Assembly: GCA_026770575.1 (NCBI GenBank)
Contig: MU657165.1
Coordinates: 212,465-233,949, forward strand
Direction of reading: 5' to 3'
Length of the DNA stretch: 21,485 nt
Origin: Pelagophyceae sp. CCMP2097
Lineage: Eukaryota; Sar; Pelagophyceae
The translations under genes and the position numbers were made by a program. Of this stretch, positions 9,042 through 18,326 are shown piece after piece. Every line of letters starts with the position of its first letter. Within the stretch, counting starts at the first letter, position 1. The notes below the pieces were generated by a model. The model worked only from the letters and a program-made list of their open reading frames with translations. It ran no database searches and had not been told where the DNA came from.

Positions 9042-9772
9042 ATGGACGCTGCCGAGCGGCCGCTCGCCGCCGCGCCCAAGGAAGCGCGCCGCGGAGCCGC
9101 GCCGGTCCTCGACGTGCTCGAGCTGCGCGAACTGCTCACGCCCATCCTGCGGCAGACGGCCGCGTTGGACGCGTTGGACGTGACGAAACGTGTCGCTCGA
9201 GAGGCGCGCGCCGTGGCGCCGGGCGTGCGCACGCTCATCTGGAAGGACCGGATTTTGAAGGGCACAGCAATCCTCAAGGGGCACACCAGCTACGTCAACA
9301 GCTGTGTGTTCTCGCCCGACGGCACGCGCATCGTGACGGCAAGCAGCGATAAGACGACGCGGCTCTGAGACGCCGTGACGGGCACGCTGCAGGCGCTTCG
9401 GGGGCATTCCGACGACATCACGAGCTGCGCGTTCTCGCCCGACGGCAAGCGCATCGTGACGGCGAGCTGGGACGACACGGCGCGGCTCTGGGACGCTGAA
9501 ACGGGTGCGCTGCAGCAGACGCTCAAGGGGCACACCCGCTGCGTCTTGAGCTGCGCGTTCTCGCCCGACGGCGAGCGCGTCGTGACGGCGAGCGACGACA
9601 AGACGGCGCGGCTCTGGGACGCCGAGACGGGCGCGCTGCTGCTGAGGCTCGAGGGGCACACCCCCAACGTTTGCTGCGCGTTCTCGCCCGACGGCAAGCG
9701 CATCGTGACGGCGCGCGCGTCGTGACGGCGAGCTACGACAAGACGGCGCGGCTGTGGGACGTCGCACTCTAA
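9042..9772 (+). pseudogene. WD40-repeat protein gene, apparently broken
   Basis: From ATG 9042 the frame gives a helical N-terminus (LDVLELRELLTPILRQ) and then WD40 repeats with a 42-residue period, each with [17 protein letters not shown] and [12 protein letters not shown]. In the first full repeat the expected TGG of RLWD is TGA (9366-9368), giving an in-frame stop. Reading continues in the same frame through two good repeats to 9714. There GKRIVTA runs into an out-of-frame copy of [18 protein letters not shown] and a stop at 9770-9772. The junction shares GACGGCG with the preceding repeat, as expected for a deletion between repeats. WD40 propellers are scaffolds for complexes, and about four blades are too few for one. 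A 60-nt GT-AG intron (9333-9392, phase 0) could formally skip the TGA but would remove the core of a blade. I favour a decaying repeat gene from a large family. Confidence 0.8.
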
Positions 9773-10050
9773 AGTCGTTTGTTCTTTTTGCTGCTGCTGA
9801 GAAGTGTAGAGGGCAGTCCGAATCGAGCAGCCTCTGGCCCTCCCCCTCCCGCACACAAACGCGTCGTCCGAGGCCCACGACGTCGGCCCGCGCGGCTCCG
9901 TCCAAGAGTTATGTTAAGTAGAGGATCCTCGACTGGGCCGGATGCCACGTCTTCGAATGCGGCCGGCGGCGCGTATGTGAGTGCGGCGCGTGTGTGATGG
10001 CGGCTTTCGGCTGTTTTGGCTACGATTGTATGTGCATTGTGCGCGGTGTT
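9773..10050. other. Convergent 3' intergenic region
   Basis: This gap lies between the end of the WD40 gene and the stop of the fusion gene. I see no gene or clear signal in it. Confidence 0.5.
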
Positions 10051-10299
10051 TCACTTCGCAACGGCGGTGTCGTCGGGCTTGTACTCGCGGCCGACGACGC
10101 CTTCCAGGGACTGCTCGGTGATGCCCGTGTACGACTTGCCTCCGTGGTACCCCAGAAACACCTTTGCCGCGATTTCGACCTGGGCGTCCTTGGGCACCAT
10201 CTCTGGAGGGATCTCGACGCGCTCGTCGATGCGGATGCCCGACTTGACGATGGCGTCGTACTTCATGTCCGACATGGAGATGAAGCGGTGGATGCGCTT

Positions 10300-10331
<32 letters not shown>

Positions 10332-13312
10332 AAGCCTGGAACCGCGTGTCTGTGACGCCAGCGACGGACTGCGTGCAATTGAAGTACTCCGAGGCGCGAT
10401 CACCGCCCTCTTGTCGTTTGCGCATGTTGTAGACCAAGTATTTCGTCACCTCGCCCAGAGCCCGGCCCTCCTTGCGGAAGTAGACGACGACTCCATTTCC
10501 GCCGCGCTGCGCGCACTTGATGCACTCTTCGATGGCGTGCGTCAGGTACGGGCGGCACGTGCAAATGTCGCTCCCGAAGACGTCGCTGCCGTTGCACTCG
10601 TCGTGCACGCGGCAAGTCAGCTCCACAGATTCATCAGATAAAGTCGAGACGTCGCCCCAGACGTAGACCGTCATGCCTCCAATCGGCGGCAAGAACAGCT
10701 TCAAGTCCATGCGCGTGATGAGCTCCGGGTACATGGAATTCGTCTCTGCGAATAAAGCCTCGCGCAGCGTGCGCTCGTCGACGCCGAAGCGGCGCGCGAC
10801 GCCGGGCAGGAACCAGACCGGCTCAATCGCCGCTTTTGTCACCACCGAAGTCCCGGACTCGTTCAAAACGACGCCGTCGGCCTTGAGGCGGCCCTCGCGC
10901 ATGGCCTCTTTGCACTCCGGCAGCTCGACGTGCGCCTTGGTCACCGCAATCGTGGGTCGGATGTCAAACCCTTTTTTCAGCCACGGCGCGAACCCTTCCG
11001 AGATGGCGTGGCCCCAGGGGTCCATGGTGACGATGCTCTCCGCGTCGGCCCACGCGGGGTACGGGCCGATGCGCGCCGCCGGCGTCGTGAGCCCGAGCTT
11101 GGGCAGCTGCGAGTTGTCCACGGTGCCCGACACCACCGCCAGAGCGCGGTACACGCTATACCCGCCGGCGTGCGCGCCGATGGCGTTGCGCTGGTGCTGG
11201 TGGCGCGTCGTCGCCAGCACGGGCCCGCGGCGCGCGGCGCCCGGCGCGCCCCAGGCCATCGCCAGCGGGGCAGGCCCGAAGGAGCCGTCGTGCGTCGTGA
11301 GCTGCGTGACGACGCCCGCTTCCTCGGCCGCGATGACGTCGGGCGGCTCGATGACGGGGTACGCCTCGGACGAAGGGCCCAGCACCGAAGTCGACGGCTC
11401 GTCGTCCTGGCGCCGCCGCTCTGGGAGCGCCAGCGCCATGACCGCAAAGCCGCCGACGCGCTGGACCGCCGGCGTCGCCGGAGACGCGGGTGCGAGCATG
11501 TCCGTCAGAGGGGACTCGTAGACGTCATCCTCGTCGTACTCCTCAAAGGATTTCGAACCCGTCGGCGCGCCGAAGAGGCGGTCGCCCGCGTCTCCGAGGC
11601 CGGGGACGAGCTCGCCTACATAGTCATCGTACGGTACGGTCGAGCACCCGCGTCGCGGCTGCGGGGTCCGCGACTTGCACAAAAAACTCACCAGAGGCGG
11701 TGAGCACTTGGTCGACCTGCGCGACGTGGATGTCCACGTCCGGGTGCGCGGCGTGGAGCGCCTTCAAGCCGTCCTGCGAGGCGAGGACGCAGAGGACGAC
11801 AACCTTCTTCGCGCCCCAGGCCTTCAACTTGTCGATGACGGCATGGACCGTGCGTGCTGTAGCGACGCACGGATCTAGCACGATGGCCAGGTCGCAGGCC
11901 TGGCCGCCGCGCTTCGGGAGGCGCGAGTAGTACTCGATAGGGCGCGCGTGGTACGAGGCGCCGCCTTTGAACATACCTACAGTAGAGACGGTCCAAAGGC
12001 GCGAATCGAAAAGGTCCGCGTTTACCAATCAGAATCGACGCAAACCCTCACCGATCTGGTGCACCTCGGCGTTCGGCAGGATCTCGAGCATGGCGTCGAC
12101 CATGCCGAGGCCCGCGCGCATGACGGGCACGATGGCACACTTCACGGCCAGTCTGGTGGCCTGCCCGGCCGTCGCGGCGACGGCGATGCCCAGCGGCGTG
12201 ACGCAGTCGTGGCGCGGCACGACTTTCAGGCACGCCGTGAGCTCGTAGCCGAGGTGCGTCGTGAGCTCGGAAAGGATGGTGCGGAACTCGCGGGGCTTGG
12301 TGCGGCGGTCCCGGAGAAGAGTGACCTTGTGCGCCAAAACAGCATGCCCCGACATCTTCGCGTTCAGAGGCACCTCTGCCACCAAAGCGGGCGAGACGGC
12401 AGCGCCGGCCTCGTCCCAGTTGGCCTCGTCCAGCGCGGCGCAGACGGCCCACGCTTTATGGACGTCGAAGCGTTCCGACAAATCTCCCGCGTACTGCGAC
12501 CGTAAACCGCTCTCCATGTCGATCCAGATCGACGTGCCCTTTGCGACGCCGGCGCGCAGTGAAGCCACGACGGCGGCGACGTTGGCGGGCGTGATGCCAC
12601 CCGCGTAGCCGGCGAGGAGGCCCGGCGAGGGCGCGGGGCACGTCGACGCGTCCAGAGTGACGCCCTGGCCGCACGAGGCGTCCCAGAGGACGGCGACGTT
12701 TGACGGCCGCGCGTCTCCGAGGGCCACGATGGCCTCCCACAAGACCTTGGTCTCTTCGTTCGCTTGAATGATCCACTCCACCTCCGGGATAGCGTTACAC
12801 GCGGCCCGGACCGTCTGCGCCGCCGTCGCCAGGCCCGCCGAATCGATGGCGCAGCCGTTGGAAGCCGTCGCGTTGAGCTGCACGCGCCGGAAGCCCCAGG
12901 GGACGAGGGTGCCAATCACAAATGAAAAGTCGCCACGTAAAACAGCGTCGCACGCCGAGCCGCAGAGGTGCGCCGCCTGCGTTTTTCAAGTCGCGCAGAG
13001 GCCCGGCGCGGGGAGACGCCCGGACGGCGCTCTCCGAATCCGGCGCGGTCCCGGGCGCGCGAGGCACAAGGCCCCTCTTCTGCGCGCACGCACCATGCGC
13101 ACGGGCGGCGAGGTCCGGCGCGCGGCCTTTGCGAACTTTTCGAGCCACTGCCGCGTCGGGTAGCGCGGCGTGCCCTCCTTGCCGGGCCGAATGAGCACGC
13201 CGAGCTCCGCGCGCGGCCATTTCGAACTGTGTGGTGCGGTGAGCGGTTGCTCGAGAGTGGCTCGGAGCGCCGGCCACAGGGGCTCGTCGAGGGGCCCGGG
13301 GGAATGGTCCAT
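10051..13312 (-). CDS. Three-domain fusion: TIM-barrel, uracil phosphoribosyltransferase, URC1-type cyclohydrolase
   Basis: Four minus-strand exons (13094..13312, 12052..12976, 11692..11976, 10051..11615) join in phase into 997 residues. Residues 1 to about 275 look like a phosphoribosylanthranilate-isomerase-like barrel: HLCG (76-79), VLWDASCGQG (D172), AGGITPANV (198-206), IWIDMESG. Residues about 280-500 are uracil phosphoribosyltransferase, which makes UMP from uracil and PRPP: HKVTLLRD, VPVMRAGLGMVDAMLEILP, IEYYSRLP, VLDPCVATARTV and ELVPGLGDAGDR. Its PRPP loop has AR where GG is usual. Residues about 540-997 match GTP cyclohydrolase II of the URC1 kind: RVHDEC (812-817) and DICTC supply three zinc cysteines (817, 828, 830), then VVYFRKEGRALGEVTKYLVY. 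URC1 acts in the fungal URC uracil-degradation route, so the fused order fits uracil to UMP to ring opening. Introns are 76, 75 and 117 nt; two have GTGAG donors. The UPRT and URC1 parts are certain; the barrel's activity is inferred. Confidence 0.92.
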
Positions 13313-13788
13313 CTCTCGACGTTTCGGGTTTGGGGAACGGACGGCTTACCCGATGGCCGAGAGTAAAGAGGGGTCGACGGTGTCGTCGACTCCACACAAT
13401 CCCACGCAGCGCAGGCTCATGGTAGTAGTGCGATGGTCCACGCCAGAGGCGGGGGGCGGTTAAGAGCTTCTCGAACGGTGCTTGCTGGGCCGTTCAAACG
13501 AATGGCCAGAATGCACGATCACTCTGCCAGAATCCGAGGAAAATGCCGTGCGAGTAAAGGTGGCACGCATTTGCAAAATTTGCACTCGAAATCCTTCGAG
13601 ACGCGTTTCGAAATGTTCCGACCCCTCCCGAGAGCTCGGCGGACTCCTCGGCGGGCCCTCGCGCGCCCTCGGCAGTGCAGGGTCCCATCGGCCGGGGTGC
13701 ATGCTCGAGGGATCGCGCCTGGTTGAGGTTACGGCCTGATTCGCCTCTGGAGGCCCGCAGTGGTCGCGCCGCTGCGGTCCACGGCCGC
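13313..13788. other. Intergenic region between CDC73 and the fusion gene
   Basis: Both neighbours lie on the minus strand, so this gap serves as the 3' flank of CDC73 and the promoter of the fusion gene. It contains a paired GTCGAC (13373-13378 and 13385-13390). I find no supported gene here; the short open frames have no recognisable product. Confidence 0.45.
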
Positions 13789-15249
13789 CTATCGGACGCC
13801 CTGCTTGCGTTTCTCGACAAAGTCGTCGAGGAGCTTCCAGAACTGGATGCACACGGGCTGGTCCAGGTGGCGCTTATTTTTCGAGATCTTCAACACCTAT
13901 TGCAAGGCTCGAGGGGTCCCACCAGGCGCGCGGCTCCCAGGTGACGCACGTGGACGTTCCACTGTGAGATGTTGTCGTCGGTCTTCTCGTCGTCGAAGTG
14001 GATGTGGAAGCCGATGGCCTTTTGGAAGATTTCTACCGGCTTTGCGTACTTCCACCCCTTGAACTGCCACAGCGGCCCCTGCGCAAACACGGCCACGACG
14101 CGAGCCCACTCGTCGTCCTTCAAGCGCGCCGGGTTGTCGACGATGCGGTACGACGCTTTGCTGCCATCGGCGCGCGTCTTCTCAAAGGTATAAGAGACTT
14201 CCTTCTTGGCGCCTGCGAGCTTCTTCTCAGCGTTGGTCAAAAAGCGGCCGTGCTCCACAAAGTCGCCCGCGTTCAACAGCGTCAGCGCCGCAGAAGCCGC
14301 GTTCGGCACCACCTAAGCACAGAGGCTTCGTGCGCGCCTCTCGAAAAGAACACGCACGATGATGCGCGTGGGCTCGACGTCGCGCTTGGCCTCACCCTCG
14401 CGCCGCCGCTTGGCAGGGTCGGCATTGGATTCGGCGCTGGACGACGGCGGCCGCTTCTTGTCCTCTAGAGCCGCGCGCGCCCGCTGCCGGTGCCGGTCGT
14501 AGAGCTCGGTCGCGAATTTGAAGTCCTTTGCCGGCGCCAAAATCCCAGTCGACCGACAGTTGACGTACCTGCAAGCGCCCGTGCGACGACGTCGAAACGC
14601 ATCGAGGCACGCACGATTCGCCGTCGTAGCACGCCTCGTCGTCGGCGCGGCCTTCGTCTTCGCGCGGCGCCGCGCCGCCCGCGGCCGCCGCGGCGGACAC
14701 CTGCGGCACTGCGGCCTCTGGCGCGGCGCCGCCGCCGGCGTCCATTTGCACGAGCTGCGTCGACGTCTCCGCTTCGCCATCGAGAAATGCGAGCACCTAC
14801 GACCGCGCCTTTGCGGACGCGCCGTCGCGCTTGGAGGGACGCACGTCGGCCTTGTCCGTGACGATGACGGCCTTGGTGCCGCGCGCCGTGCACGCGGAGA
14901 CGTACCTAATCGGCGGTCGAAGGCGCGGATGAGAGGGGAGACTCACTCCGACTGCTTCTTGGCGCGGTGCTCGACCAAGAGCACGACCGCATCCAGCGTG
15001 TACTCGCCAATCGCGCCGCGCCTGCGTGAATCGCAGTCGTCAAACGATGCCTTGAGGGAAGCGCCCCCCTGCGCTAATCGCGTGGCAAAGGGCGCTGCTG
15101 TCGTACTTGGATTTGTAGCCGGTCGGTTCTGCAGCCGCGAACGTCTGCTTGCCAAGAACGACGCCGGCCTCGTTGAGCACGGGGCAGGGCCGCTTCGCCG
15201 TCACGTGCGCGCGCAAAGCGCGCAGGCACTCTCGGCCCAGGACGACCAT
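13789..15249 (-). CDS. CDC73: CDC73/parafibromin, Paf1 transcription complex subunit
   Basis: Seven minus-strand exons (15107..15249, 14947..15021, 14845..14905, 14615..14796, 14358..14568, 13950..14312, 13789..13896) join in phase into 380 residues. CDC73 is a Paf1-complex subunit that rides with RNA polymerase II. The N-terminal domain shows TFAAAEPTGYKSK, GEYTLDAVVLLVEH, SEYVSACTARGTKAV and VLAFLDGEAETS, matching plant and animal CDC73. A short middle follows (CRSTGILAPAKDFKFATELY, then a Lys/Arg-rich stretch). The Ras-like C-terminal domain is well kept: VVPNAASAALTLLNAGDF, YRIVDNPARLKDDEWARVVA, VFAQGPLWQFKGW, VEIFQKAIGFHIHFDDEKTD, WNVHVLKISKNKRHLDQPV and FWKLLDDFVEKRK. Introns are only 41-85 nt. 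The protein is shorter than the plant (about 415) and human (about 530) forms because the middle is reduced. It is divergent from VTI1. Confidence 0.93.
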
Positions 15250-15531
15250 CCCGAACGTCGCTTAGTAAGCGCGCCGTGCTTTTCAGACGTTGCTTTTCGG
15301 CGACCGAGGCTGGCGCGTCGAGGAGCACGACCGCACGACGGGAGCGGCGCTGACCCCGGACGAGGGCGATTCCTGGATGCCCGAGGCCGTGCAGAACCCG
15401 CTGGGTGCGCGCCCCTGCCTCCGCGCCCGTTTGCGGGCGCCGGGACGGATGGACAGAAGAATGGTCCAAAAACGTTTCCCGCGTCTTACCTCGGTTCCGG
15501 ACCTGTAGGCGCGGGGAATGCGGATGCGGGC
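15250..15531. promoter_or_regulatory. Divergent promoter region of CDC73 and VTI1
   Basis: The 282 bases between two divergent gene starts must hold both promoters. A 73-codon plus-strand open frame (15290-15508) with an acidic start (GDRGWRVEEHD) lies inside it. I do not recognise it, and it may be chance in this GC-rich sequence or an unrelated small exon. Confidence 0.45.
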
Positions 15532-16597
15532 ATGTTCTCGCAGTACGCGTCGGAGTTTTACGAGGTGGCCGGCGAAGCCAAGACGAAGCTCGCGAAGCTG
15601 ACTTCGTACTCGGACGACCCGACGAAAAAGTGCGCCCTCAGCCCCCGAAGCCCCAGAGAGATCATATAGACCCACCCCCGGCGGCTAGGGCGGCGCCGAC
15701 GAGGGCGTCGTCCGCGCCCGAGCGGTATAATAAACCCCGGGGTAGAAGGCGTTTGATTCCGGTCCATCAAAGCTTTGGTTAGGCAAGCGTCGCTGCGCAG
15801 CGTCGAGCAGCTGTTGAAGCAGGCTTGTGATCTGATGAAGCAGATCGACATCGAGGTCCGGTCCGCCGAGACGCAGCAGCGAAAGGCGCTCACGGAAAGA
15901 GTGAGGCCCCTTTTTCCGACCTTGCGCGCGGCGGCGACTGCGTTTCCCCAGGCGCGGCCGATGCGCGACTCGCTGCGGAAGCTGCAGGAGGACTTCCGCT
16001 CCATCTCGGAGCAGTCTGACCGCGAGGGCCTCCTCGGCAGCAAGTGGAAGCGTCTATGATGATGAATGATATTTCCCCGGGCGAGAGAACGATAATGCCC
16101 TTCTTATCATCATCATCCGGCGTGACTGCCTCTGATCTTTGTCTTTTGCCACCGCGCAGACTCAGGTTCCATCAACGGCGCTTCCGCGCAAGCGCGCGGC
16201 CGCCTTTTGGACGCCAACTCGCGCGCGGAGAGGCAGAACGACGTCATCCGCGGCGCGCTCGAGGTAGCCCACGACACGGAGCAGGTGGCCATTGACATCG
16301 CTGGGGAGCTGCAGCGCAACCGCGAGACGATGACCGGAATTCGCGGACACATTTCCGACACCGACGGCGCGCTCGGCACCGCGTGCGTCCCACGCCGGCC
16401 GGCCGGCGGAAAGGCCCTGCCCCGCGCGTGCCCACGAAGAGGGGGCCGATTTTGCCACGTTTCGACGCGTCGTGCGCAGGCGTCAGCTGATCTCTTCGAT
16501 GCAAAAGCGCGAAGTCCAGCAGAAGATGATCCTCGCCTTCGTCGCCTTCGTCCTCGTCGCAGCAATCTCCGCAGTGTTCTACTACTCCTTCCGCTGA
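15532..16597 (+). CDS. VTI1: VTI1-like Qb-SNARE
   Basis: Five exons (15532..15629, 15783..15900, 15952..16051, 16160..16382, 16480..16597) give 218 residues, the normal length for VTI1. The protein drives fusion of vesicles in the Golgi-endosome-vacuole routes. The N-terminal three-helix domain reads MFSQYASEFYEVAGEAKTKL, SVEQLLKQACDLMKQIDIEV and MRDSLRKLQEDFRS. The linker has the family's LLGS phrase. The SNARE coiled coil runs from RLLDANSRAERQND through AHDTEQVAIDIAGELQRNRE to DTDGALGTARQLISSMQKRE. One C-terminal membrane anchor (MILAFVAFVLVAAISAVFYY) ends in SFR. The intron at 15901-15951 has no in-frame stop and could be read through, but removing it restores the family alignment. The acceptor of exon 4 is either 16160 or 16166, a difference of two residues. 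Confidence 0.92.
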
Positions 16598-16901
16598 AAC
16601 CCCGCGCCGGCGCGCCGAAAACGCAGAGCGGCCGGGCGACGCACCCGCCGAAACACCAGCCACAAAGTGGCCTTAAGAGGGCAAATCATGCCGTAATCTC
16701 AACATGGACGCCGTGACCTGGCGACATGTCTCGACCGAATGATCCTTCCGAGCCGGTGGGTTGCTGCGGTACGACGTCCGACAGAAAGTTTTAAAAGTAT
16801 CTTTGAAAACAATTTGAAAACTCTTTGGCGATCTTTTGACCGGTGCCAGTGTCGAACGCGTTGGAAGGTGTCGCGGGAGCCCGTCGTCCTCGCGGTCGCG
16901 C
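16598..16901. other. Intergenic region with A/T-rich patch
   Basis: The gap between VTI1 and the first HIT gene has an A/T-rich stretch near 16787-16835 with repeated TTTGAAAAC words, unlike the GC-rich surroundings. It probably belongs to the promoter of the HIT gene. No gene is seen. Confidence 0.45.
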
Positions 16902-17629
16902 ATGCGTGTGCTATCTCGCACGGGCATGCTTGCGCAGTCGGCGGCGGCGGCGGCCTTTGGCGGGCTGGCGCTGGACCCTTCGCAAGTCGAGGTCTTGAGC
17001 GCGCGCACGATGACGCTCCGCCGCGTCAACCCGCTCACGCCGGGCCACGTCGTCGTCGCGCCTTTAAGGCCCGCGAGCCGCCTCGCCGACTTGGACGACG
17101 ACGAGCACGCCGAGGTGTTCCAGGCGGTGCTCGAGGCCCAGCAGCGCGCAGCCACAGTGCGACCCCTTTCGCGCCCGCCTCGTCGCCCGCGCCGCAATCG
17201 TTGTGGTGCTAGGGCGCCGCGCCGCCGACGGCGTTCAACGTCGCGGTGAAGGATGGCGCGGCCGCGGGCCAGCCCGTGGAACACGTGCACGTCCACGTCG
17301 TACCCAGACGCGCGGGCGACCTCCAGGTCAGTCTTCCCGTAAAGGAACCCGACCACACTTCCCGTCTGGGCCTCAACCCTGCACATCTTCCCGTCTGGAC
17401 CTCTTCCCGTCTGGACACCAAACTATAGCCGGACGAGATCTACGGCCTCCTCGACGTTTGCACCGGCGTCCGACGCTTTTGCCGCGCCCGATTCAGCGCG
17501 CGGCCGCAGGCGTGGACGCCGACCGGGGCGCCGAACGCGGCACTCGAGCTGCTCGAGGCAGGTGCCCTCGATGCGGGTTGTTTCCCCTCGATACGGGTCA
17601 TTTCCAGGCACCCCAAATCAGGTCTTTAG
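16902..17629 (+). CDS. HIT-family nucleotide hydrolase, FHIT-like (copy 1)
   Basis: Exons 16902..17156, 17213..17326 and 17429..17629 give 189 residues in a continuous frame; an in-frame ATG at 16926 is an alternative start. HIT proteins of the FHIT branch split diadenosine polyphosphates or related nucleotides. The nucleotide-binding half reads FGGLALDPSQVEVLSARTMT and VNPLTPGHVVVAPLRP. The catalytic triad region is FNVAVKDGAAAGQPVEHVHV followed by HVVPRRAGD, with the full HxHxH. Exon 3 opens PDEIYGLLD, like the NDxIY segment after the HIT motif in FHIT. The remainder of exon 3 is not conserved, so the last part of the model is weak. The second intron carries four copies of CTTCCCGT. The FHIT helix between the two halves is shortened. 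Confidence 0.84.
17333..17414. repeat. CTTCCCGTCTGG repeats inside an intron
   Basis: CTTCCCGT occurs four times (near 17333, 17358, 17387 and 17403), the last three followed by CTGG, within the second intron of the first HIT gene. The spacing is irregular. Pyrimidine-rich copies lie close to the acceptor. Confidence 0.7.
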
Positions 17630-17650
17630 GTCCCTAGCGACGCGGACCGC

Positions 17651-18086
17651 ATGCCGCGGACGCCAGAGGCCATGTCGCTCGAGGCGGACAGCCTGCGCGC
17701 GGATTCGGATTGGCCCGTGGTTGGGCCGGTGCTGTTTGGCAGGTTTGTGCTGGACGTGAGCCAAGTCTTCTTTTCCAGCGAACTCTCCTACGGCATCGTC
17801 AACCTCAAGCCGCTCGTCCCGGGCCACGTCATGGTCGTCCCAAGGCGCGCCGTGCCGCGCCTATCAGACCTCACGACCGCAGAGGTGCGCCAATCGCCTT
17901 CAAAGACGGGCCGAAGACACGTATTAGGCTCGGTGCCTCTGGAGGTCTGCGCGTTTGGTGCAAGAAATCGTGCTGCGGCGGTACGCGGCGACGGGCGTCA
18001 ACGTGGCCATGCAGGACGGGGCCGATGCGGGGCAATCCGTCCCGCACGTCCACATCCATATCCTCCCGCGCGGAAAGCGAGACTGA
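17651..18086 (+). CDS. HIT-family nucleotide hydrolase, FHIT-like (copy 2)
   Basis: Two exons, 17651..17884 and 17928..18086, give 130 residues; the intron is only 43 nt. The match to FHIT is closer than in the first copy: FGRFVLDVSQVFFSSELSYG, IVNLKPLVPGHVMVVPRR, a helix ARCLWRSARLVQEIVLRRYA, then GVNVAMQDGADAGQSVPHVH and HILPRGKRD. The HxHxHxx catalytic motif is complete. The reading frame stops immediately after PRGKRD, so the C-terminal region of FHIT (NDxIY onward) is missing; either a further exon is unseen or the gene is shortened. It begins 21 bases after the end of the first HIT gene model. The two form a tandem pair that has diverged clearly in sequence, so the duplication is old. 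Confidence 0.84.
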
Positions 18087-18326
18087 GGGGTATAACTTTG
18101 TACCTTGTCGCGAGGGATGCTGATCATAGATCTATGCGGGGTTTTCCTCCACTGGCTCCAGGGAAGGGACCTCGATCGTGGTATTAAAGGATTTGGGCGA
18201 TTGGGCGAAGGTCTTCAAGTCACTGGCATAGATTCAGGTCACTCGTGCGCGGCCAGACGCGCGCCTTCCCATTTAGAGGCGGCCGCGCCGACGCGGTGCG
18301 ATAGGCCGGAGGGCCCCTTGAACAAA

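Noticed and set aside
9366..9368. Selenocysteine reading of the TGA
   Set aside because: The position is a conserved structural Trp of WD40 repeats, and neighbouring copies have TGG; no selenoprotein role is plausible.
10673..11703. Two long plus-strand open frames across the fusion gene (282 and 257 codons)
   Set aside because: They lie antisense to well-conserved UPRT and URC1 coding sequence and their translations are Arg/Ala-rich without family features.
12029..13312. Bacterial-type operon of separate UPRT and cyclohydrolase genes
   Set aside because: The domains are joined in frame by GT-AG introns with matching phases, and there are no separate starts or ribosome sites.
14518..15669. 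383-codon plus-strand open frame ending in the first VTI1 exon
   Set aside because: Its first part is antisense to CDC73; only the last part is real coding sequence, and that belongs to the VTI1 start at 15532.
17333..17414. CRISPR-like array
   Set aside because: The repeats are only 8-12 bases, irregularly spaced and inside a eukaryotic intron.
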